The position numbers and the translations under genes are program-made. A DNA stretch of 64,000 bases from DASXQK01 sp963724385. Lineage in GTDB: Bacteria > Pseudomonadota > Alphaproteobacteria > Dongiales > Dongiaceae. The stretch covers positions 310,001 to 374,000 of the forward strand of contig CAVRUJ010000001.1 of assembly GCA_963724385.1 (NCBI GenBank). The letters are read 5' to 3'. Positions within the stretch are counted from its first letter, which is position 1; each line of letters begins with the position of its first letter. Of this stretch, positions 17,289-25,610 are shown in pieces. The notes beneath the pieces were generated by a model. The model was not told the origin of the DNA, made no database searches, and saw nothing but the letters and a program-made list of their open reading frames with translations.

Positions 17289-17711
17289 TTACCTGCCGGC
17301 GGGGGGCTCAGGCTTCGCCTGTGGCAATTCCAGTGGAACCACCGGGAGACCCGCCTCGCGCCAGGCGGTGAAGCCGCCCGCGAGATGACACACCGGTGCG
17401 AGGCCCATGCGCTGGACGGTGTATGTGGCAAGCGCGGAGCGCCAACCGGCGGCGCAATAGAAGACGAACCGCTTGCCCGATGCGAAGACCGGCTTGTGGT
17501 ACGGGCTCGCCGGATCGATCCAGAATTCCAGCATGCCCCGTGGCGCGTGCAAGGCGCCGGGGATCAGGCCTTCCCGGGCAAGCTCGCGCACGTCGCGCAC
17601 ATCGACGAACTGCACGCCCGGATCGCCCTGAAGCTTGGCCGCCTCAGCGGGCGAGAGCGCCGTGATCGCCGCGTTGGCTTCCGCCAGCAGGGCTTCATAT
17701 CCGACCTTCAT
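17289..17711 (-). CDS. Rhodanese-like domain protein
   Basis: A 140-residue single-domain rhodanese. The active-site loop is YCAAGWRSA with the catalytic Cys86, a six-residue loop typical of thiosulfate or polysulfide sulfurtransferases. The domain also shows FVDVRDVREL and HLAGGFTAWREAGLP, both standard rhodanese blocks. It is cytosolic and probably carries persulfide sulfur. I chose the ATG at 17711, since the region before it shows no family similarity. It is divergent from the methionine-gamma-lyase-like gene, 137 bases away. That pairing is sensible because such lyases release methanethiol or sulfide. Confidence 0.88.
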   Translation of the reverse strand: MKVGYEALLAEANAAITALSPAEAAKLQGDPGVQFVDVRDVRELAREGLIPGALHAPRGMLEFWIDPASPYHKPVFASGKRFVFYCAAGWRSALATYTVQRMGLAPVCHLAGGFTAWREAGLPVVPLELPQAKPEPPAGR

Positions 17712-17848
17712 GGGCGGACTCCTCGAGCGGTTGTGGTTCGATCCGGTGTCATCACGGCATTCTCCCCCGCCAGCGCGAACTCCGATAGGCTTTGAAACCG
17801 ATAGGGCGCCGGCCGTCGATTGCCCGCAGGAACAGGAGTCGCAGAGAC

Positions 17849-19051
17849 ATGGAGCAACCACCGCGGCGCAACGCCGGGCCCGGGTTCTCGACCCGCGCCA
17901 TACATCTGGGATACGACCCGGCCACGGAAAAGGGGGCGCTGACGCCGCCGATTTTCATGACCTCGACCTATGCCCTGGAGAGCGCCGAGGCAGGGGCCGA
18001 GATGTTCCGCGGCGAGCGGGCCGGGTACATTTACGGCCGCACGCGCAACCCGACCCAGGCGTTGCTCGAGGAACGGCTGGCAAGCCTCGAAGGCGGGGAG
18101 GCGGGCCTGGCGCTCGCCTCCGGCATGGGGGCGATCACCAGCCTGATCTGGTCGCTGGTCAGCGCCGGCGACGAGATCGTCATCGACCAGACGATCTACG
18201 GCAGCTCCTTCGCCTTTTTCACTAAAGGCCTCAGCCGTTTCGGGGTGACGACGAAGCTCGCCGACCTGACCCGGCCCGAAACCCTTGAGCCTGCGCTTGG
18301 CAAGAAGACGCGGGTCGTGTTCTTCGAGACGCCGGCCAATCCCAATCTCCGGGTCATCGACATCGCCCGGGTTGCCGCGATCGCCCATGGGGCGGGGGCG
18401 AAAGTGGTGGTGGACAACACCTTCGCCTCGCCGACTCTCCAGCGGCCCCTGGAGTTCGGCGCCGATGCGGTGGTCCACTCGGCGACCAAATATCTAGGCG
18501 GGCATGGCGATCTGCTGGCCGGGATCGTCGTCGGCTCGGCCGAGCTCATCGGCCAGGTGCGGGCGCTCGGCCTACGCTGGCTGACGGGCGCCACGCTGTC
18601 GCCGCTCAACGCCTTCCTCATCCTGCGTGGCCTCAAGACCCTGGAACTCCGGATGGAGCGCCATTCGCGTTCGGCTGAGGCCGTGGCCGCGCTCCTGGCG
18701 GACCACCGGGCAGTCAGCCGGCTCTCCTATCCTGGTCTCCCGTCCTTTCCGCAGTATGAGCTGGCCCGCCGGCAGATGTCGCGGCCGGGCGGCCTCATCG
18801 CCTTCGAACTCAAGGGCGGGCTTTCGGCCGGCCTCGCCCTGATGAACGCCCTCAAGCTCGCGACCCGGGCCGTCAGTCTCGGGGACGCCGAGACCCTGAT
18901 CCAGCATCCCGCCACCATGACCCACGCCACGTACACGGCCGAGGAGCGCGCCAAGCATGGCATCGGCGACGGGCTCCTCAGGCTTTCCATCGGCCTGGAG
19001 AATGTCGAGGACATCCTGGAAGACGTTCAGCAAGCCCTGGATCGCCTGTAA
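17849..19051 (+). CDS. Cys/Met metabolism PLP enzyme, methionine gamma-lyase-like
   Basis: A 400-residue PLP enzyme of the trans-sulfuration family. PLP-lysine is Lys214 in HSATKYLGGH, and the whole chain follows Pseudomonas-type methionine gamma-lyase closely (LASGMGAITS, PGLPSFPQYELARRQMS, AVSLGDAETLIQHPA). Canonical enzymes split methionine to methanethiol, ammonia and 2-oxobutyrate. However, residues specific to P. putida MGL differ: the Cys116 position is Ser119 (IYGSSF) and the Lys240-Asp241 pair reads Arg-Trp (GLRWLTGA). Cystathionine or homocysteine gamma-lyase activity is therefore also possible. The start ATG has AGGAG about 14 bases upstream. Confidence 0.85.
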   Translation: MEQPPRRNAGPGFSTRAIHLGYDPATEKGALTPPIFMTSTYALESAEAGAEMFRGERAGYIYGRTRNPTQALLEERLASLEGGEAGLALASGMGAITSLIWSLVSAGDEIVIDQTIYGSSFAFFTKGLSRFGVTTKLADLTRPETLEPALGKKTRVVFFETPANPNLRVIDIARVAAIAHGAGAKVVVDNTFASPTLQRPLEFGADAVVHSATKYLGGHGDLLAGIVVGSAELIGQVRALGLRWLTGATLSPLNAFLILRGLKTLELRMERHSRSAEAVAALLADHRAVSRLSYPGLPSFPQYELARRQMSRPGGLIAFELKGGLSAGLALMNALKLATRAVSLGDAETLIQHPATMTHATYTAEERAKHGIGDGLLRLSIGLENVEDILEDVQQALDRL

Positions 19052-19141
19052 CCCCTTGGCAGGGGCGGCTGCATGACCCAGATTACAATTGTGCCGCGGC
19101 CGACCCGCTTGTGTTCAGGGGTCGCCGGCGAGAAGGGATTC

Positions 19142-20116
19142 ATGACCGAAAAACCGCAATCCGAACCGCCGATCCTCAAGCAACCCGATCCGCAGGAGTT
19201 CCAGTTCGACCTCAACCATGCGTTCGATTCCATCGTCGCGTTGCAATCGGTCGTGCCGGCGGACGCCTTCACCGCCCCGATCCTGGGCACGGAGCGGGGC
19301 GGCAGCGGGGTGGTCATCCGCGACAGCGGACTCGTGCTCACCATCGGCTATCTGATCACCGAGGCGGAGAACGTCTGGCTCACGGCCGCCGACGGACGGG
19401 TCACGCAGGCCCATGCGCTCGCCTACGACCAGGAGACGGGGTTCGGCCTGGTGCAGGCCTTGGGCAAGCTCGGCCTCCCGGCCCTGGAGCTCGGGCGGTC
19501 GAGCGCTGTCAAGCCCGGCGACCCGGTCCTCGTCGCCGGCGGCGGCAAGCGCCAAGCGGTGCGCGCCCGGGTCGTCACCAAGCAGGAGTTCGCGGGCTAT
19601 TGGGAATACCTGCTGGACGAAGCGATCTTCACCGCGCCCGCCCATCCCTTCTGGGGCGGCACCGGTATGATCGGCCGGGACGGCAAGCTGCTCGGCATCG
19701 GCTCGCTCAATGTCCAGCAGGCGAGCCCGAAAGGCCCCACGCGCGACATCAACATGATGGTGCCCATCGATCTGCTGCCGCCGATCCTGGACGACCTGCT
19801 CGCTTACGGCCGGGTCAACAAGCCGCCCCGGCCCTGGCTTGGCCTCTATTCGGCCGAGAGCGAGGGCCGGATCGTCGTCGCCGAAGTGGTGGCGCGGGGA
19901 CCGGCCGCCGCTGCGGGCATGCGCCGGGGTGACATCATCTCCGCCGTGCGCGATGCCAGCGTCGCCAGCCTCGGCGAATTCTACCGCAAGGTCTGGAGCG
20001 CCGGTCCCGCCGGTACCGAGATTCCGATCGAGGTGGTGCGCGAGCAGAGAACCCTGTGGCTGCGCGTCAAGTCGGCCGACCGGAGCAGCTACCTGAAGGC
20101 ACCGAAGCTCCAGTAA
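19142..20116 (+). CDS. HtrA/S1C-like pseudoprotease with PDZ domain
   Basis: A 324-residue protein (347 if the ATG at 19073 is used) with a trypsin-like S1C fold followed by a PDZ domain (about residues 225-310). The catalytic triad appears to be absent. The usual TNxHV becomes LTIGYLI, the second Asp of the DxxTDLA motif is Gly in DQETGFGLV, and the GNSGGP serine loop reads PFWGGTGMIG. There is no signal peptide or membrane anchor, so it is probably cytosolic, unlike DegP. It may be a peptide-binding scaffold through its PDZ domain. It follows the lyase gene on the same strand. Confidence 0.8.
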   Translation: MTEKPQSEPPILKQPDPQEFQFDLNHAFDSIVALQSVVPADAFTAPILGTERGGSGVVIRDSGLVLTIGYLITEAENVWLTAADGRVTQAHALAYDQETGFGLVQALGKLGLPALELGRSSAVKPGDPVLVAGGGKRQAVRARVVTKQEFAGYWEYLLDEAIFTAPAHPFWGGTGMIGRDGKLLGIGSLNVQQASPKGPTRDINMMVPIDLLPPILDDLLAYGRVNKPPRPWLGLYSAESEGRIVVAEVVARGPAAAAGMRRGDIISAVRDASVASLGEFYRKVWSAGPAGTEIPIEVVREQRTLWLRVKSADRSSYLKAPKLQ

Positions 20117-20180
20117 GGGAGCCACTGGCAGGTGCCGCGCGGAACGGAGAACGCCGGACAAGCGCCAAAGCCGGCGCGCG

Positions 20181-21731
20181 TCAGCCTTTCAGCGGACCAT
20201 CCTGCACCGTGGCACGGCGTAGCTGACGCCCCGAGGGGGGCGCGCCGACCAGCGGCAGGTCGAGATGGATCAGCATGCCCTGGTCGGCAGAATTCTCCAC
20301 CCGCACGCCTCCGCCCATGGCCTGGAGATTGCGCCGCGCCGTCCAGAGTCCGCTGACATTGAGGACGGCATTCAACTCCCGGGGTTCGTTCTCAACGCCG
20401 AGGGAGAAGCGCGGCTCGAACAGCCGATATTGCCGTTCGGGCGGGATGCCAGGCCCGTTGTTGGCCACCGCGATCTCGGCCCGGGATTCCGTGCGCCGAA
20501 GCCGGATGGCCACATGGGAGCCTGGCGGACGCGAGGTAATGACGTCGTCGAGCACCGCCTCGATGGCGGTCTCGATCAGCTCCTCGCTGCCCTCGACCCT
20601 GACGTTGGCCATGATCTCGGCATCCAGCATGATGTCGCGCCCTTCGGCCAGCGCGCCGTATGCACGGACCAGCCGACGCAACATGCGGCTGATATCCACC
20701 CGCCGACGGGGCGGGTCGGCGAGCTCGGCCTCTGCCTCGTCGATGTGGCGCGAATGGTCCACCAGGTTGTCCATGCGATCCACCATCTGGGACAAGACCT
20801 CGAGGGCGCGCCTGGCGCTTTCGTTGGCCTCGGGAATGGCGTTGCGGATGGGCAGGATCGACTGGCGCAGGATGGCGAGCGGCGTCTTCAGGGCATGGGC
20901 ATCGTCCTCGGTGCGGCGGCGGATTTCCTCGGACCCTCGGCGGAGCGACGCGACTAGGCGGTCGAGCTCATCGGCGACGCGGTCGAGTTCGGCGATCTGA
21001 TTCCTGGCGTGGAAGCTTGGCCCGCGCTGGGCGTCGAGGCTAATGGCGTTGGCGACTTGGCGGAACTGCACGAGATTGCGCTGGAGGGCGGCGATGACGC
21101 ACAGCGTGAGCAGGGCAAGTCCAGCGTAGAGAATGGCGGCTCGCTCCACCTCGGGGCGCTGATAGAAGGGCATGGCCTCGCTGGCGCCCAACAGGTCGGC
21201 GGCCGGATAGGCGAAGAGCACGGCCCAGCAGCCGGCCGCCGTGCGCACCGGCACGATCGAAGCGAGAGCGTCCCCGATCCCGGAAGGATCCCGATAGCGG
21301 TTGGTCTGCAGCTTGCCGGTTGCACAGGCCTCCGCGGCGACGCGCTTCATATCTTCGCGATCTCCCGGCGCGCTCTGGTCGCCGGCACCGGCCGTTTGCG
21401 CGATGGAAGCTTGGCCGACACGATAGAAGCCGAGCGCATCCACCCGGTCGCTCGGCCGAAAAAGCAGCTGGATCCGGGCATCGCCACTCGACAGCCGGGC
21501 GAGTTCACTCGCAGCGGTCGCGAAGGTGCTCGGATCGGTGCTGTTCAAGGCAGGGGCGATGGCGGCTGCGGCAGTGCGGGCCTGGGTCTCGATGCTGCGG
21601 GTCAGCAGCTCCTGCTGGCCCTGATAAGCCTGTTCCAGGATTGAATACAACGCCACAGGCACGGCCAAAAAGGCGCCGGTCAACAGGATAAGTGGAACCG
21701 CCAATGAGCGGCGAATGCGTCCTATCGTCAC
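20181..21731 (-). CDS. Orphan membrane sensor histidine kinase
   Basis: A 516-residue sensor kinase with two transmembrane helices (about 10-30 and 205-225) flanking a periplasmic domain of about 170 residues. A HAMP-like linker follows, then the HisKA box with His279 in DDAHALKTPLA and a HATPase domain with NNGPGIPPE and a shortened G2 region (SGLWTARRNLQAMGGG). The AHALKTPL motif is typical of alphaproteobacterial ChvG/PhoQ-like kinases. No response regulator gene is adjacent, so its partner must be elsewhere. The periplasmic domain is not recognised. The gene ends 64 bases from the convergent HtrA-like gene. Confidence 0.88.
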   Translation of the reverse strand: MTIGRIRRSLAVPLILLTGAFLAVPVALYSILEQAYQGQQELLTRSIETQARTAAAAIAPALNSTDPSTFATAASELARLSSGDARIQLLFRPSDRVDALGFYRVGQASIAQTAGAGDQSAPGDREDMKRVAAEACATGKLQTNRYRDPSGIGDALASIVPVRTAAGCWAVLFAYPAADLLGASEAMPFYQRPEVERAAILYAGLALLTLCVIAALQRNLVQFRQVANAISLDAQRGPSFHARNQIAELDRVADELDRLVASLRRGSEEIRRRTEDDAHALKTPLAILRQSILPIRNAIPEANESARRALEVLSQMVDRMDNLVDHSRHIDEAEAELADPPRRRVDISRMLRRLVRAYGALAEGRDIMLDAEIMANVRVEGSEELIETAIEAVLDDVITSRPPGSHVAIRLRRTESRAEIAVANNGPGIPPERQYRLFEPRFSLGVENEPRELNAVLNVSGLWTARRNLQAMGGGVRVENSADQGMLIHLDLPLVGAPPSGRQLRRATVQDGPLKG

Positions 21732-22259
21732 TGCAATACGTCCTGCTCCCGGAGACGTATGCCTTAGAAGAGCATCTGACTTCGCAGTTAATCCCGAGTT
21801 AAAGCGCCGTCCTCAGCGCCGGCCGCCCAGCCGGCGCCCATCCCGTCGTCACATCGAGACCTTCCAGCCGGTGTCTTGGCCGGCCTTCGGCTTCGCTCAA
21901 CCGGCGTTCCAGCGGTCCCCAAGGCCGCCGATCCCGGTCATCCCTGAGCGGGCCAACAAGGTCTCTCTTCGCCTGCCCTTCGCCAGCCCGGGCCGATCAA
22001 GGCCCGGTCCGCCCTTTTGCGAGGGGCAACCGAAGCTTCCCGTCAGGTCGATGCAGCCGTAAACGCCAAAGCCGAGGCGGCTCCGGCCCGACAGGAACGG
22101 GCCGATCATCGCTTATATCGTTTGCCTGCCCAAGCTTTTCAAATGCATGGCTTAAGAGGCCCCGGGGAATTTGTCTGGGAGAAGACGGCGGCGCCTCTCC
22201 CGCATGGCAATCAATACGATAAATACGATAGTTTAGACTCGTCGAAAAGCTGCGTCCGG
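21732..22259. other. 528-base intergenic region upstream of the histidine kinase
   Basis: I see no convincing gene here. A perfect 8-bp hairpin (GCGCCGGC 21816-21823, GCCGGCGC 21830-21837) lies about 85 bases upstream of the kinase start. An AT-rich patch with a tandem 9-mer is near 22213-22230, just behind the molybdoenzyme stop. The kinase promoter, on the minus strand, must be in this region. Confidence 0.5.
22213..22230. repeat. Tandem 9-bp direct repeat
   Basis: AATACGATA occurs twice with no spacer (22213-22221 and 22222-22230) in an otherwise G+C-rich region. A 9-bp period is close to one helical turn, so it could be a regulator site or part of an AT-rich promoter for the minus-strand kinase gene. 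Chance cannot be excluded. Confidence 0.5.
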
Positions 22260-24605
22260 TCATTCGACCGGCGGCAATATCTCAGGCGGATCGAAGGCGC
22301 TAACCCGCGGCGCAGGTCCGGTGAAACGTTCCACCTCCACCAGGCAGCTATGGGCGCTCGGGCCCTGGCCGAGACGCGAGGAACCCTTGTCCAAAGTTAG
22401 GACATTGGCGTTGCCATGCTTGCACAGGCTGCCGATCTCGCCCGGCGTCTCGGGGTCGTACCAGGCGCCGGTTGGAAGCTGGATGACCCGCGGCTGCACC
22501 CTGTCGGTGACGACGGCCCCGGCAAGGCAGGCGCCGCGATCGTTGAAGACCCTGACCACGTCGCCGGTGTCAATGCCGCGCGCTGCGGCGTCCGTCGGAT
22601 TGATCCAGAGAGCCTCGCGCCCGGCAACCTTAGCCCGCCAGCTCGTCTTGCCGTTGTCGAGTTGGCCGTGCAGGCGCGTGGGCGGTTGGTTGGAAAGGAG
22701 ATGCAAGGGGAAGCGCCTGGCCAGAGCCGCCCCCAGCCACTCTTCCGGCTCGACCCAATAGGCATGGCCGGGGCAATCCTCGTAGCCGAAGCCGGCGACC
22801 GTCTCGGAGTAGATCTCGATCTTTCCCGAAGGGGTGGCGAGCGGATAAAGCTCGGGCGCCCGGCGGAAATCCTCCAGCAGCACGGCCGGCTGGTCGAGCG
22901 CCGGGAACTCCACGTGGCCCTTCGTCCAGAACTCCTCGAAGCTCGGCAGGCTGACGTTCCGGCGCCTAGCCCGCTCGCGGTCGCTCTCATAGAAATGGCG
23001 CAGCCATTGCTCCTCGCTGCGGCCCTCGGTGAAGGCATCGGCGAAACCCATGCGTCCGGCCAGTTCGGCGAAGACGGCGTAGTCGTCGCGCGCCTCGCCC
23101 ACCGGGTCGATCGCCTTCTGCATGGCGAGGATGAAGGGATCCCGGGTCGCGCCGCCGATGTCGTTGCGCTCGAAACTCGTGGTGGCCGGCAGGACGATGT
23201 CGGCATGACGCGCGACCGGATTCCACCACGGCTCATGGACGATGATGGTCTCCGGCTTGCGCCAGGCGGCAAGCAGCCGGTTCAGGTCCTGATGGTGGTG
23301 GAAGGGATTGCCGCCCGCCCAATAGACCAGGCGGATGTCCGGAAAGACGATCTTCTTGCCGTCGAAATCGATCGTCGCCCCCGGGTTGAGCAGCATGTCG
23401 GCGATGCGGGCGACGGGAATGTAGCGGTTGATGGGGTTCTCGCCCTCCGAAATCCTGAGCCGGCTCGTGGCATCCGCCGGCTGTCCGACATTGCCCTCGC
23501 AGGAATAGCCGAAACCGATCCCCCCACCTGGAAGGCCGATCTGGCCCAGCATCGCCGCCAGGGTCACCGCAGCCCAATGGGTCTGCTCCCCGTTGCGGCT
23601 GCGCTGCAGCGACCAACTGATGGACAGCATGCTGCGCGTGGCCGCCATGCGCCGGGCGAGGCCGCGGATGGTCTCTGCCTCGAGGCCCGAGATGGCGGCC
23701 GCCCATTCGGCGCTCTTGGGCACGCCGTCGCTCTCGCCCATGAGATAGGGACGGAAGCGCTCGAAGCCCACGGCGTAGCGGTCGAGGAAGGCCCGGTCAT
23801 GAAGGGATTCGGCGACCAGGGTGTGGGCCATGCCGAGCATGATTGCGGTGTCGGTGTTCGGGCGCGGGCAGATCCACTCGGCCTCCAGGAAGTCGGCCAT
23901 ATCGCTCTTGATGGGGCCGACATAGACGAAGGCGACGCCGTTCTCCCGGCAGCGCTTCAGCCAGCCGTCGGTGCTGTGATTGCCCGAGCCGCCGGCGGCG
24001 ATCTGGGCATTCTTCTGGGGCAGCCCGCCGAAGGCCACGACCAGCCGGCTACTCTCGGCGATGCTGCGATAGTCGGTCAGGTTCTTCAGGATCTGGTTGA
24101 AGTCGCCGAGGAAATGCGGGACCGCCGCTTCCGCCGCCGCACAGCTATAGGAGCCGACGGAATCGGTAAAGCCGCCGAAGAGATTGAGGAACCGGTGCAG
24201 AAGGCTGCAGGCGTTGTGGAGACGCCCGGCGCTGCCCCAGCCATAGGACCCGCCATAGATGGCCTCGTTGCCGAACTCGGCCTTGACCCGCTTCAGCTCC
24301 GCCTCGACGAGCCCGAGCGCCCGGTCCCAGGACAGCGGCACGAAGGGCTCCGCGCCGCGCTTCGACCTGTCGCTGTCGATTCCCCGGGCGAGATACCCGG
24401 CGCGGACCATGGGGCGATCGATGCGGGTCTCGTGATAGACGGCGCCGGCCATGGATTCGATGATAGGAGAGGGATTCTGATCCTTGTCGAAAGCTTCGAC
24501 GGCGACGAGCCGGCCCCCTTCGACCTTGGCTTTGATGGCGCCCCAATGGGCGGCGGAATGCTTCGTATCCATGGGTTCGGCAGTTTGCTCCTGGGCAGCG
24601 GCCAT
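22260..24605 (-). CDS. Biotin-sulfoxide/TMAO reductase-type molybdopterin oxidoreductase
   Basis: A 781-residue DMSO-reductase-family enzyme of the BisC/TorA/DorA branch. It lacks the N-terminal Cys-rich Fe-S motif of NapA and FdhF types. It opens with the branch-typical HSAAHWGAIKA and has GGSYGWGSAGRLH. The block GSYSCAAAEAAVPH should supply the serine ligand to molybdenum. Later blocks (WWNPVARHADIVLPATT, LLSNQPPTRLHGQ, GDVVRVFNDRG) belong to the bis-MGD-binding domains. It should reduce S- or N-oxides. There is no Tat signal, so it is cytoplasmic like BisC and may reduce methionine or biotin sulfoxide. Starts at 24647, 24605 or 24572 are possible; 24605 has a GGAG at suitable spacing. Confidence 0.88.
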   Translation of the reverse strand: MAAAQEQTAEPMDTKHSAAHWGAIKAKVEGGRLVAVEAFDKDQNPSPIIESMAGAVYHETRIDRPMVRAGYLARGIDSDRSKRGAEPFVPLSWDRALGLVEAELKRVKAEFGNEAIYGGSYGWGSAGRLHNACSLLHRFLNLFGGFTDSVGSYSCAAAEAAVPHFLGDFNQILKNLTDYRSIAESSRLVVAFGGLPQKNAQIAAGGSGNHSTDGWLKRCRENGVAFVYVGPIKSDMADFLEAEWICPRPNTDTAIMLGMAHTLVAESLHDRAFLDRYAVGFERFRPYLMGESDGVPKSAEWAAAISGLEAETIRGLARRMAATRSMLSISWSLQRSRNGEQTHWAAVTLAAMLGQIGLPGGGIGFGYSCEGNVGQPADATSRLRISEGENPINRYIPVARIADMLLNPGATIDFDGKKIVFPDIRLVYWAGGNPFHHHQDLNRLLAAWRKPETIIVHEPWWNPVARHADIVLPATTSFERNDIGGATRDPFILAMQKAIDPVGEARDDYAVFAELAGRMGFADAFTEGRSEEQWLRHFYESDRERARRRNVSLPSFEEFWTKGHVEFPALDQPAVLLEDFRRAPELYPLATPSGKIEIYSETVAGFGYEDCPGHAYWVEPEEWLGAALARRFPLHLLSNQPPTRLHGQLDNGKTSWRAKVAGREALWINPTDAAARGIDTGDVVRVFNDRGACLAGAVVTDRVQPRVIQLPTGAWYDPETPGEIGSLCKHGNANVLTLDKGSSRLGQGPSAHSCLVEVERFTGPAPRVSAFDPPEILPPVE

Positions 24606-24756
24606 TGCTCGGCGCGCTCCGGCGGGAGCCAACCAGATGTCGGCCATCAGGTAAAGGCAGTAAGGGAGAATTCGGGCGCGACCGGATGCGTCTGGACTGT
24701 TCGGGCGGAGGTGATTCGCTTATGATCCCCCGCTGTCAAAGCTAGGGGGGCGGATC

Positions 24757-25401
24757 ATGAATCGCACGCGGATCATTGCGGCACTCGTGGGTGCTGTCGG
24801 GCTTGGCTTGACATGGTCGAGCTCGGCTCTTGCCTGCGGCTCGGGAAAGCTTCTGTTCGAGGACAAGTTCGACAAGCTCGACCCCAGCTGGGGCATCACG
24901 CTGGCCGATGGCTGGTCAGTGGGACAGGGGCTCAAGATGACTATGAAGCCAAACGATTCCGACCAGTATCTCAATCAAGCGTCGCTCTATGACAACTACG
25001 AAGTATGCATGACAGTGACTTCGCAATTCACTGGCGACGACACAGTCGATCCCTACATCGTCTTCTGGGGTGCTGACAGCGACAACCTTTATGAGGCGGG
25101 TTTGGGCGCTCACTACGGGAAATACACCGTTTGGCGCAAACAGCGTGCGAAATGGTTGAACCCCGTCGCCTGGACCGAGTCTTCGGCGGTGAAGAAAGGC
25201 AGCGGCGCGGTCAATGAACTCAGCGTCATCGTCACCGGCAACCATGCGGTTATCACCATCAATGGCCAGAAGGTGACCGAGTTCAACGGCCAGGCGCCCG
25301 ATGGCGGAAGCCAGGTTGGGGTCGACATCGACGCGGACAAGGACAACAAGAGCCCCTGCGTCGTTACCATCACCGACTTCCAAGTCCGCGCGGTTCAGTA
25401 A
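24757..25401 (+). CDS. Secreted beta-sandwich (LamG/DUF1080-like) protein
   Basis: A 214-residue protein with a Sec signal peptide (basic MNRTR, a hydrophobic core, probable cleavage at ALA|CGSG near residue 26). The mature part has alternating strands and the opening FEDKFDKLDPSWGI pattern often seen in concanavalin-like (LamG or DUF1080, 3-keto-disaccharide-hydrolase-like) domains. Its NHAVITINGQKVTEFNG block is typical of that fold. It may bind or process a carbohydrate outside the cell, but no catalytic site is identified. Three Cys residues are present in the mature chain. A GGGGGG ribosome-binding stretch and a TATGAT hexamer (24721-24726) lie upstream, and a good terminator follows. 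Confidence 0.75.
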   Translation: MNRTRIIAALVGAVGLGLTWSSSALACGSGKLLFEDKFDKLDPSWGITLADGWSVGQGLKMTMKPNDSDQYLNQASLYDNYEVCMTVTSQFTGDDTVDPYIVFWGADSDNLYEAGLGAHYGKYTVWRKQRAKWLNPVAWTESSAVKKGSGAVNELSVIVTGNHAVITINGQKVTEFNGQAPDGGSQVGVDIDADKDNKSPCVVTITDFQVRAVQ

Positions 25402-25430
25402 TCCAGACCGACCGCCGCAACGAGACGATC

Positions 25431-25473
25431 GCGGGCCGCCTCCTTTGCCGGGAGGGCGGCCCGCAGCGCTTTT
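25431..25473 (+). terminator. Rho-independent terminator
   Basis: A strong hairpin follows the secreted protein gene by about 30 bases. GCGGGCCGCCTCC (25431-25443) pairs with GGAGGGCGGCCCGC (25451-25464), with one bulged G and a 7-base loop, and TTTT follows at 25470-25473. It should end the upstream transcript before the sulfotransferase gene. Confidence 0.65.
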
Positions 25474-25610
25474 GGCGATGGGTTTGCGGGCCCGAGCCGG
25501 ATGGCGGCCATGCAGGTTAAGGCTCATGGCAATTGACTGGACCGGGGGCGGGAACTAAGAGGCGGGATGCGTCGGCCTGTGCCGGTGCCGGGAAGGAACG
25601 AGGCTGAAGG

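Noticed and set aside
22213..22230. CRISPR or satellite array
   Set aside because: Only two units of 9 bases without spacers, and no cas genes.
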